NCBI GenBank assembly: GCA_034521225.1
Contig: JAXHMR010000033.1
Location: forward strand, 264,827-328,826
Length of the DNA: 64,000 nt
DNA from: Woeseia sp034521225
GTDB lineage: Bacteria > Pseudomonadota > Gammaproteobacteria > Steroidobacterales > Woeseiaceae
Direction: 5' to 3'
A program made the position numbers and the translations under genes. Below, one piece after another: positions 55,629-64,000 of the stretch; position 1 is the first letter of the stretch, and each line of letters starts with the position of its first letter. A model generated the notes under the pieces. That model was not told where the DNA came from. It was given only the letters and a program-made list of their open reading frames with translations, and did not search any database.

Positions 55629-56465
55629 ATGCAACAGGGCACTCTCTACCGACTGGCGGCGTTCACCCGCGACCCTGCAGGCGGCAATCCGGCGGGCGTG
55701 TGGGTCGGGGACATTTTGCCGGAGGGCGCCCAAATGCGGCGTATTGCGTCCGGGGTCGGCTATTCGGAGACTGCGTTCATCGCACCCGCTACCGGGCACG
55801 AGCGCGAGATCCGGTATTTCAGTCCGGAGGCAGAGGTGACTTTTTGCGGCCATGCAACCATCGCGTCGGGCGTCGTGCTGGGCCGTGCCGGAGGCGAGGG
55901 CGTGTACCGGCTGCAGACGACGGTCGGTGAGGTGCCGGTCACGGTCCGGACGCAGGACGGCCGGCTCGAAACCGCGCTCGTGTCGGTCGCGACGCGGCAC
56001 GAAGCCGTCCCGGATGCACTACTGCACGAGGCGCTGGCGGCGCTGGACTGGCAGGCCGGCGAACTCGCCACCGAAATTCCGCCAGTCAGGGCGTACGCTG
56101 GTGCCTGGCACCTGGTGCTGGCGGCCGCAACCCGGGCACGCCTCGCGTCGCTCGACTACGATTTCGAGCGCCTGAAGGCACTGATGCTGGCCGAGAATCT
56201 GACGACGCTACAGCTCATCTGGCGCGAATCGAAAACTGTCTTTCATGCGCGCAACCCGTTCCCGGTTGGCGGTGTGGTCGAGGATCCGGCCACCGGGGCT
56301 GCAGCTGCCGCTCTGGGGGGCTATCTGAGGGATGCCGGCCTGGTCAAAGCGCCACATAGTTTTGTCGTCCGCCAGGGTGAGGACATGGGACGGCCCAGCC
56401 TGCTGCACGTCGAGGTGCCGGAAAATGGCGGCATCGTCGTAAGCGGCACGGCCGTTGACCTGTAA
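55629..56465 (+). CDS. PhzF-family isomerase/epimerase-like protein
   Basis: 278 residues from ATG 55629. Two-fold pseudo-symmetric PhzF fold: LAAFTRDPAGGNPAGVWV, the catalytic Glu in GYSETAFIAP near residue 47, FCGHATIASGVVL and VEDPATGAAAAALGGYL. PhzF in phenazine synthesis isomerises DHHA, but no phenazine genes are here, so the substrate is unknown. Confidence 0.92.
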   Translation: MQQGTLYRLAAFTRDPAGGNPAGVWVGDILPEGAQMRRIASGVGYSETAFIAPATGHEREIRYFSPEAEVTFCGHATIASGVVLGRAGGEGVYRLQTTVGEVPVTVRTQDGRLETALVSVATRHEAVPDALLHEALAALDWQAGELATEIPPVRAYAGAWHLVLAAATRARLASLDYDFERLKALMLAENLTTLQLIWRESKTVFHARNPFPVGGVVEDPATGAAAAALGGYLRDAGLVKAPHSFVVRQGEDMGRPSLLHVEVPENGGIVVSGTAVDL

Positions 56466-56527
56466 CCGGCACAAAGTGCAGACGGCTATATCGATTCAGT
56501 CGATGGAGGCGTGTTAGGGTTACACGA

Positions 56528-58558
56528 ATGAGTTCTTCGCCGCGGCCGGCGGCCGCTATCAACGATAATCTTATTGCGCAGACGATCGCCGAGTTCGGGT
56601 ATACGCTCGAGAAGCTCGGTGAGACGCGTCCGTTCGCGAAAGGTATTCACCAGCAGCGTCTGTTTACACTGGCTTCGAAACTGCTGCTGAGCGATGCCGG
56701 CATCGAGGCCATGTATCAGTTTGCACCGCGGTTCGATGCGGCGGGCCTGTTCATTGGTGGTGACTGGGAAGACCCGAGACAACTTGAAGCCAGCCTGGCG
56801 CGCGGGTCATTGACCGGCAGCGGCATGTACCTGGCGCTCGAATGCCTCAGTCAGCTGCGCCTGCTGGCTGTCGCGTGCGGCGACGCGGCGCCAGTGACCA
56901 TGTCACCGGAAGAGGCGCGCGCCTACCTTGAGGACGTTGTGGCGCGCAACCTGGACCTGCCTTTTCCGGAAGCGACGGAAGTCGCGAGGCTGGAACGTGC
57001 CGTCAGCTGGAACGCATGCAACGGCACATGACGTTTGTGCTCGACAAGCTGGGCACATCCGGAATCATCGGCGCCCTTGCCGCGGAATGCGAACGGGTCC
57101 TGCTGCAGCGACCGATCATGGTGGGCCGCGTAACCGGCATGCTGCAAAGCGCGGCGCGCGTCATTCCGGCGCGGGCGGCACCCGGCGCTGAAGCCGAGTA
57201 CGACTATGCGCGCCGCTTGATCGATGCGCTCGAAGGTCCGACAGTATTATCACGCCAGTCTCCCGGCACCGGTGAATACAAGCATGCGCTCGGGGAACTG
57301 GACGAATCAACGCTTAAGGACGAGGCTCGCACCTTCGGAACGCGCATGGACGAAACCGGGCTGGTCAGCCGGTCGCACGCAACGCTGTTGCATCATCTGG
57401 CTGACACGCATCCACACTTGCTGGCGGACGCGCTGGCGCTGGATAATGTCGGGCGGACGAGTCTCGACGAACACCTGCGCCTTATTATTGAGATCATTCA
57501 TCGCGCGGTACTGCCGGAGACGGCGCGGTGCATTTACGGACTGTCGCGGTTGCTGAACCGTGGCATTCTGTTCTTTCAACCGGTTGCTCCAGGACTCCGG
57601 CACATCATGGTTGCGCGCATCGAACCGACTGTCGCCGCACAGTTGCAGGCGGCGAGTCCGATGGAAGATCCGCCGGATGCCAACGCATTGCTTCTGGCCG
57701 GCACGCTCAGCGTACTGGGCCAGCCGCGCGGCGTCGACCAGGGACATAACCCGACGTGCCAGGCGGCCCGCGCGATCAGCCTGTGGTCGCATAACGACGT
57801 CGGCTGACCCGCTGGAGCTGATCGCGTGCCGCTGCGATGGAAAACGATGTCGTCATGCATTTCGAGGGTGATGCTGTCCGCTCCAGCGAGCTGACATTCG
57901 GCCTCGCCGAGGAGTTGCATACCGAACTTGACCCGGTGTCTCTCGTATTGACGCCCCACCTCGACAAGATCTACATGGAAATGAGCCGCCGTACGATCGG
58001 GCGCGGTGAGGACGGGCACCGCTGGGTCAATCCGGAGTTTCACCGGCTGGTGGGTCTACCGAGGATTTCGCATCGCTCATTTGACGCTGCAGACCGAGGA
58101 GGTCGGCAACATCGACCAATTCATCCGCTGCTTCTATGCCGCCTATCATCCGGAATACAACGGTGACCGTGACCTGGTTTATGCGCAGCCTTGCCGGTGT
58201 CGCATGGGCGGATGCCGGATGCCGGGTTTGTTGTTGGTTGGCGTGCCGTATCTGCTAGAGCGTATCGCACGCGATCCCGCCGGTGACTGGCGGGTGTGTT
58301 CTTCGACCCGAATCGAGACAAGCGGACCAGAACTGGGGCCAGGGCATAGCCACGTCGATAAGCGACAACGGCGAATTGGAAGGCGAGGCATCGTTGCCGT
58401 TCGAGCAGTTCCTGATGCGATTGTACGTGTTCCGGTACAAGTCGATTGAACTCGGCGATGTGGCGGCGGTACCTGACGATGCGATTGAGCGCATAGTCGA
58501 GGCAGTTGCCGAAGGGTGGGCAGCTGGCAAACGCTGGCGCGACGGCGACGCTTGCTGA
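56528..58558 (+). CDS. Conserved protein of unknown function, possible cysteine-peptidase-like core (many frameshifts)
   Basis: Joining frames gives about 675 residues. Residues 1-165 are helical (IAEFGYTLEKLGETRPFAKG). Then come ARRLIDALEGPTVLSRQSPG, a conserved HNPTCQAARAISLWSHND with a lone Cys, LDPVSLVLTPHLDKIYMEMSRRTIGRGEDGHRWVNPEFH, an aromatic FIRCFYAAYHPEYNGDRDLV, and a C-terminal NWGQGIATSISDNGELEGEASLPFEQF. Frame changes lie near 57005, 57805, 58055, 58190 and 58300. I recognise no named family. The Cys block plus later His/Asn-rich motifs could be a papain-like core (speculative). It sits head to tail with the deacetylase gene, one base apart. Confidence 0.6.
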
Positions 58559-58559
58559 T

Positions 58560-59707
58560 ATGCCGGCCGACGTCCTCCTCGTCTGTGACGATGGAACGCC
58601 AGGCCACAACCCGATGGGGTGGGATTTCCGAACAGGCCGGAGTGGACGGAATCTGTCAAGGCGCTGCTCGCGGCGATCTACCCCGACATGAACCTCGACG
58701 AATGCTGCAGCACGCCGGAACGGCCGCAACGCCTTCCACTGGGATTATTCGACCGGCTGTATGAAATGCCGATTGCCGGCACTGCGTGGAATGGAGCGGA
58801 ACCAGCCGGGGTCGCCGAACTCGCGCGTGTACATACCCGCGAGCACGTCGATTTCGTTGAAAGCCTGGCCGGCCGGTCCTGCTGGCTCAGCGTTGACACG
58901 ACCGCCGTGTCTCCGGAGAGCGTCCTGGCAGCGAAACTTGCAGCGGGTGCCGGGATGGCGGCGGTCGAGGCGATCGTCAACGGCCGTGACGCGCGCCGGG
59001 CTTTCTGCGCCGTGCGCCCGCCCGGCCATCGCGCGCTGGCCGGCCGGGCCATGGGTTTTTGCATCTACAACAACGTCGCTGTCGCTGGCCGGCGCATGCC
59101 AGAGCGCTCGGGTTGCAGCGCATCCTGATCCTTGACTGGGACCTGCACCACGGCAACGGAACACAGGACATTTTCTATGCGGATCCTGATGCGCCGTCTG
59201 TTGGCGGTCGCCCTGCGCGGCGCCGTTTTACCCCGGTACCGGCCAGCTTGATGAAACAGGGCAGGGCGATGGCCTCGGGAGAACGCTCAACGTGCCATTG
59301 CCCGCCGGCAGCGGGAATGCCACGATGCTGGCCGTGTTGCGTAACATCGTGCGGCCAGCCGCAGAACAGTTCCGGCCGGACCTGATTATAGTCTCCGCCG
59401 GATTCGACGCGCATTACCAGGACCAGACGTTTGCCATGGACGAGGGCGGCTATGCTGCATTGACGACGGGTATCTGTGATATCGCAGACGAGTTTTCGAA
59501 GGGCCGCGTTATCCTGTGCCTGGAAGGCGGGTACAACGCCGACGCGGTGGCATCGAGAGCGCCACCGCGCAGTGGTGCGCCGCGCTGCACCGGCAAACGC
59601 CGCGGGACGTGCCTGATGATGTGCTGGCCGACGACCCGGGCTACGTTGCCGTCGACGAAGCGGCAGCCTTTCATGCCGCGAGTCTCCGGCTGCCAGGTCA
59701 CACGTAG
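58560..59707 (+). CDS. Histone-deacetylase-family (acetylpolyamine amidohydrolase-like) enzyme (many frameshifts)
   Basis: Zn-dependent deacetylase. Family blocks appear in order but in changing frames: FPNRPEWTESVKALLAAIY, RAFCAVRPPGHRALAGRAMGFC (catalytic His), RILILDWDLHHGNGTQDIFY (Zn ligands), LIIVSAGFDAHYQDQTFAM and VILCLEGGYNADAVA. Frame changes near 58630, 59100, 59215, 59285 and 59550. Expected length about 375. Substrate could be acetylpolyamine or another amide. It starts one base after the preceding gene. Confidence 0.85.
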
Positions 59708-60952
59708 TAGTCGAGATCTTCCTGCGCCTTGAGCAGGTCGCGCAGCTTGTGCGGATCGTCACCGAAGAAAAAGACCAGACCCCAGTGGGTGCCGAACGCT
59801 GTCCGCTTGGTGACCGTTTCCTCCATCGGCGCCGTCAGTTCGTGGGAGTCGAAGTAGGGGTGATCTTCGGTTTCCTTCGGAATCTCCAGTTTGCTGACGA
59901 CACGGCGGCGTGGATAGACGCCAAAGCAGCCGGCATAGCCTTTCGCATCGACAACCGGTTTCGGGAAAAAGGCCTGGATCTCCTCCTCGGTAGTCTTCGG
60001 GTCGAATACAAGCATTGATGCCTGGTTCTCGCGTTCTGAAACCGCCGGCCCGTTCGATGCAGCTCGAAAACGCGCAACCTGGCGAACGGTAAGCCGCCCT
60101 GCACTCGAAATACATCGAGCCGTCGCTCGTGACGAAGTACTGCCGGATGAGATCTGGCCGAACTCTCGACGTCAAACGTCTTCGATCAGCTTCTCGATCT
60201 CTTTCGTGATGGCTTGGCGCCAGCTCTCGCGTTCCGGAGTTGCCGGCACGAAAACGGAATAGCCAAGCGTGACGTACTCGGAGACGAGTGCTGTAGGAAG
60301 CGCTGTCTTGCCGTCGTGGACCCAGGCCTCGACTGCAAACTCCCATGCCGTCCAGGTGACTTTCCATCAAGAGCGGGAAGTCGGAATACCGGTATGGCGC
60401 TGGCTTCCTCCTGGTGCGTATGCACGCGATGCCCGAGGCAGCTCTGCCCTGGTCGAAGCGCTTCAGGTCGGATCGGGACGATTTCGGGTCGGCCGTCGAG
60501 TTTCAACAGCGTCTGGTTGACGCGTCGCAGGAAGCGAACAACATCGTCCTTTTCATGCGCTTCCTCGAAAATACCGACACGAATGCCGCCGAGCTGCGCG
60601 CGCCGTTTCATCAGCGCCTTGTCGCGGAACAGCACGGCCTGGCCGTGCATGCGCGGGGTTATCCATCAGGACGGAGCTTGATGGCGCCGGCCCATCCAAC
60701 CGTTTCCTCGAACAAAGGAATCGCCACGTCGACGCCTTCTTTCTTCAACTGTTCAGCGATTTCCAATGACCTGTCATTCAGGCGTTTGGAATTCCACGGG
60801 ATGAAGGGAATGTCGTTTTTTTTGCAATAATGCTCAGCCCGCTGCGGTGCGACGACGACGTAACGCCGGTCGAATCGGTCCGCGGCCTCGACCGCGCCGA
60901 GACTCCACCCCAGCAGGGCAATGTAGCCTTTTTCGGGGTTCTTTTTTGTCAT
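59698..60952 (-). CDS. ATP-grasp family enzyme (several frameshifts)
   Basis: Minus-strand gene converging on the deacetylase (10-base overlap). N-terminal YIALLGWSLGAVEAADRFDR and IPLFEETVGWAGAIKLRP resemble the pre-ATP-grasp domain; LFRDKALMKRRAQLGGIRV and LLMESHLDGM-FAVEAWVHDGK fit the ATP-grasp core; a separate C-terminal part ends in THWGLVFFFGDDPHKLRDLL. Frame changes near 60660, 60400, 60330, 60170 and 60020. About 415 codons. Such enzymes ligate a carboxylate to an amine using ATP; product unknown. Confidence 0.75.
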
Positions 60953-61116
60953 TCCTTCTCCTAAGTCATTGATTGAATCGTCGCTGTCAACGACGTCATA
61001 GCCGAAAGCTGATCTCGCTCACGGGCCGAGTAACCGCCCGGTAGTGGCGGGCTTGCCGGTATTGGTGCGTTTCGCGAAATCGCGCCGGTCCGGCGTCGTG
61101 CTGGAGCCCGGCATGA

Positions 61117-61275
61117 CATTCCCGGATCGAGCCCGTAATCGTCAACGCCGGCAAGCGGGCCGTCAGGCAGTTGCTCGATGGGTGGACTGCCGTTACAGCC
61201 GAGCAATCACTGTCCGCGCCGTTCGATGGCAAACGCATGATCTTTGGCGGCTTTGACGTGATCGTCGACGAGTAG
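61117..61275 (+). pseudogene. 3' remnant of a DUF1428 (YbaA-like) gene
   Basis: The last in-frame stretch, ending in LSAPFDGKRMIFGGFDVIVDE at 61275, matches the C-terminus of DUF1428 proteins (PFDGKRM-YGGF). No upstream part with the family's N-terminal VDGFVVAVP is found, and a stop precedes it. A truncated copy. Confidence 0.6.
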
Positions 61276-61376
61276 GTGGCGTCCGGGGCCGGGTGCTGGA
61301 TACCGCCTTTAATCCATGTCTGTCACATATTTAACATAATATACATTATACGCAATGAGGCTGTAGCGCCCATTTA

Positions 61377-61638
61377 GTAATGTCCGGTTTCTCCCAGATA
61401 GAAATGTCCGCTTTTTCACATCCTGACAGAGGGGGCACGTCTCTTGGAGGCTCGGGGAGGTCAGAATGCCGACAGCGGAGTTAGTGACGATGAGTGCACA
61501 GGAACTGGACCGAGGATCTGCAAGACCACGTACCGAAAGGTTAATCCGGCTGCCCTCTCAATAACGGAACAATCAACGGCTTAGTAGAAGGCAACCCACA
61601 ACCGGACATTTCTACCTTGCTAACAACAGGACATCTGA
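61377..61638. mobile_element. Internally deleted IS remnant, ISNCY/IS1202-like
   Basis: Both ends carry inverted AATGTCCG-type repeats: ATAGAAATGTCCG (61398-61410) and CCGGACATTTCTAC (61602-61615), plus outer GTAATGTCCGGTT (61377-61389). Between them an ATG at 61466 opens a 32-codon frame beginning MPTAELVTMSAQELDRGS, which resembles the start of ISNCY transposases, then stops. The body of the transposase is gone. Confidence 0.55.
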
Positions 61639-61727
61639 TATCTGCGTAGACAACCGCTCAAAGCGCACTATCTCAAGAGATCAAATTGCTTTAACCTGTG
61701 TACAGCAAAGTACGTTTATCAAAAACA

Positions 61728-62387
61728 ATGAGACGAATGATTAAAAACATGATCAAAGAAGCCGTATACCTGTCGCCACGAGCTTACTTTTATTTTCCGA
61801 ATTACACAGATGCTCCACGCCACCACAGCTGTGTTTCCTTTGTAACCTAGTTGAGCAAACAAGACACATCCAAGGCAATTTATGCGAAATTGGATGTGCT
61901 AGGGGCGCCACGATTATTTTTTGATAAGTACATGCAGGCACAAGGTATAGACAAGAAGTATTATGCAATCGATACATTTGGAGGCTTTGTCAAAGAAGAT
62001 CGATTATGAGGCGTCTCACCGAGGCAAGAATATAAAATTAATAAAACGCCATTTCAGAAACAACAAGAAGAAATGGTTTGACGCAACTATGAAAAGAAAT
62101 TCAATATCTAAAGTAGAGTCATTCGAAGCAGCGCCAACAATTTAACTTCGCCTGAAATAGGGCCCTTTTCATTTTGTCTACTTGATGTAGATTTATATCG
62201 ACCTAGAAAAGCTGATACCCGAAATATATGAGAGCCTTCTTCCAGGAGGAGTAATAGTAGTGGATGATTGCGATGGTGAAGATTATCGATGGGGATGGTA
62301 CAGGCTTACAACGGATACATGAATCAGGAAAGCCTGCCGACTGAAATTACACACCAAAAACTGGGTATCATAAGAAAGCCACTATAA
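61728..62387 (+). pseudogene. Degraded class I methyltransferase, TylF/MycF-like
   Basis: AT-rich segment unlike its surroundings. Frames joined give an N-terminal MIKEAVYLSPRAYFYFPNY, then NLCEIGCARGAT (SAM-binding motif I), YYAIDTFGGFVKED, SFCLLDVDLYRPTEKALPEIYESLLPGG and VIVVDDCDGEDYRW (motifs post I and metal-binding DD), ending in LGIIRKPL. These fit TylF-type O-methyltransferases. Frame changes and a stop occur near 61845, 61912, 61995, 62130 and 62290. Low GC and flanking IS debris indicate horizontal origin, for example from a surface polysaccharide or natural product cluster. Confidence 0.62.
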
Positions 62388-62397
62388 GGTGTAATCT

Positions 62398-62600
62398 TGA
62401 ATCACCCCGGGTTTTCCGGAGAGTTTTTGAATTGAGTATCCTCTCAACATAAAAGGTCTCCGCACCCGGGCGATTGATTCATCGGTAACCGGAGTTATAG
62501 GTAGATGGTTAGCTGCCGCAGGAGTACAGCTGGGTCTGGCGGTATGCCGCCAATGGCCGTGTGAGGCCGCTCGTTATCGCCTTGGTACTCACACCCAGAA
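62398..62600 (-). mobile_element. 3' end remnant of an IS3/IS481-like element
   Basis: On the minus strand EYQGDNERPHTAIGGIPPDP, ending with stop TAA at 62495-62497, matches the C-terminus of DDE orfB transposases (Y-RPH-ALGG-PP). The plus-strand TGAATCACCCCGGGTTTTCC at 62398-62417 resembles an IS3-family terminal repeat. The rest of the element is absent and pbpC fragments begin next to it. Confidence 0.6.
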
Positions 62601-64000
62601 CCACCCAACGTCATTCCTCTCGGGCAATCGCGTCCGATGCCATCGCGGAATCCGGATACGCATCTCACGGCTGCTGGCGCGGCCCTGGTCGTCGACCACG
62701 CTGACCGTGAAGTCGCCTATTTGCGGTTGCCAGAAAAAGTATCGCCGCGTTCAACCTGCGCGACAACGCCGGTCGACGAACCAGTACAGCGCGACTGAAC
62801 GTCCGCGTCGGTTACGGTGGCGAAGGCCAGCTGCTCGATATCGAGGCGGCCCGGGCGCAGCTGGTACGTGATGCTTGTGTCCGGTGCAAGGCGCGGATCT
62901 CGGCGATCGGCCTTCGGCCGCGCATCGAAGCGCGCAGCCGGGCGCGTAGGTGGCGGCCGCCTGAGGCCGATGCCGGCCTGGCGAAACAGGCGGTCGATGT
63001 CGGACGGCCAGAACTGGAGAGCATCTCCGGTGCGTGTCGACGCGGATGTCCTGGCCGCGGCAGGCACGCAGTTGCCGGTTGCGGCATCGATCCGCGCGGC
63101 GCGGTGCACGTCGGCACGGATGCGGATCGGTGGGACGCCGGAATGAACCAGGCGTCGGTCGTGTCGGACGAATGGCGGGCCCGGCCAAATGGTCGGCCGG
63201 TGCTGGCCGCGAAACGCTCGATCCCGGGCCAGGTCCAGGCGCGGCGGCGGCGCGCGGTCAGCCGCGTGCGGTGCCGGCGTCCGGCAAGGCGTAGCTGCAA
63301 TCGATGAAGAACGAGCGGCCGCCGCCCGCCTTGCGTCCGACGAGATGCGGACTGCCGCTGCCGTCCGGAACTGGCGGCCCGACCCCAGACGGCCAGCACG
63401 TAATCGCCGCGGTCACGCCGACGGTCCACGCGTCGCGATAGGCGTACGACGTGCCGGTCTTCCACGCCGCGGCCGGCGCTGTCCGTGAACGCGAGCTGTG
63501 CGTCCGGAAACCCGCGGGCTGTCGTACGGCATGTCGAAGGAGACCGAGGAAGCCGGCTTCCGGGCTCATCAGGCTTGGATCGCTTCGTCGTGTCGCCGGC
63601 GGCGCCGGCAGTGTCACGCAACCGGTCGCTGGCGGCGGCGGTGGCGAGCATTGCCGCTGCACAACGCGACCAGTTCCTGCATCGTGACTTCATTGCCGCC
63701 AAGCGCCAGTGCCAGGCCGTAGTGTTCCGGTGACCGCATACCGGCAACGCCGGCATCGGACAGGAAGCGGTGGAATGTGTCCTCGCCGAGCCGCGCGAGC
63801 AGGTGCACGGCGGGTACATTGCGGCTGTATATCAGGGCCTCGTTCGCCACCACCGGGCCGAAGCCGCGGTCGAAATTCTCCGGCGTATAGAGGCCGTAGC
63901 GTTTCGGTGCGTCTTTCAATAGCGTCATCGGGTGGATGATGCCGTCGCTCCAGCGCGAGGCCGTAAATGAACGAGCTTGAGCAGGAACCTGACCCTAAAG
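62589..64000 (-). CDS. pbpC: Penicillin-binding protein 1C, partial and fragmented
   Basis: C-terminal two thirds of a bifunctional peptidoglycan synthase running off the right edge. FIYGLALERRHHP, then KDAPKRYGLYTPENFDRGFGPV, ANEALIYSRNVPAVHLLARLG and LALALGGNEVTMQELVALCSG come from the transpeptidase domain. WKTGTSYAYRDAWTVGVT is the KTG box. A C-terminal bacterial PBP1C domain (VSVVDDQGRASSREMRIRIP) ends near 62640. At least six frame changes. The C-terminal end abuts the IS remnant. Whether dead or only misread cannot be decided. Confidence 0.75.

Noticed and set aside
1..64000. CRISPR arrays, tRNA, rRNA, prophage
   Set aside because: No regularly spaced direct repeats, no cloverleaf-like or rRNA sequence, and no phage structural genes were found on reading both strands.

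Overview
The window reads as chromosome of a GC-rich Gammaproteobacterium. Supporting features are a TonB2/TtpC-type energy system, a type II secretion pseudopilin operon beside a rhombosortase, the fabD-fabG-acpP-fabF-mltG-tmk-holB-pilZ order, a TrpR-like regulator on the his operon and an S-box riboswitch on met genes. A lineage near Xanthomonadales, Steroidobacterales or Woeseiaceae is plausible, but the species cannot be named. I see no rRNA, tRNA, CRISPR array or prophage.

Layout. 0-2 kb: his operon (hisG, hisD running off the left edge) behind a TrpR-family repressor with a perfect inverted-repeat operator. 2-5 kb: SAM riboswitch, metB, metX. 4.7-11.6 kb: ilvC-leuA-ilvE-leuC-leuD-leuB on the minus strand, led by a promoter, a Val/Leu-rich leader peptide and an attenuator. 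11.7-14.1 kb: a divergent oxidoreductase and acyl-CoA dehydrogenase. 14.4-19.7 kb: DUF3450, TtpC-like, ExbB, ExbD, TonB and TPR operon. 19.8-28.2 kb: ferredoxin, acyl-CoA dehydrogenase, peroxiredoxin, ETF, sulfurtransferase, CoA transferase and aminotransferase. 28.2-34.2 kb: AddB-like/AddA-like nuclease-helicase pair. 34.5-40.7 kb: gspG-H-I-J-K-L-M-N (minus) and a divergent rhombosortase. 40.8-47.5 kb: fatty acid synthesis, cell-wall and replication genes. 47.9-56.5 kb: mixed metabolic and stress genes. 56.5-61 kb: three badly frameshifted genes (an unknown protein, a deacetylase, an ATP-grasp enzyme). 61-62.6 kb: AT-rich island of IS remnants around a broken methyltransferase. 62.6-64 kb: fragments of pbpC.

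Two themes stand out. First, many conserved genes are split by one-base indels, and density is highest in the last 8 kb. This looks mostly like sequencing or assembly error (several indels sit in short homopolymers) rather than decay, so I annotate whole genes across the breaks. Second, both sizeable gaps between convergent genes in the middle of the window (34.2-34.5 and 47.5-47.85 kb) hold large palindromic elements. Two of these are copies of one family whose arms differ by compensating base changes, which is the most novel structural signal here.
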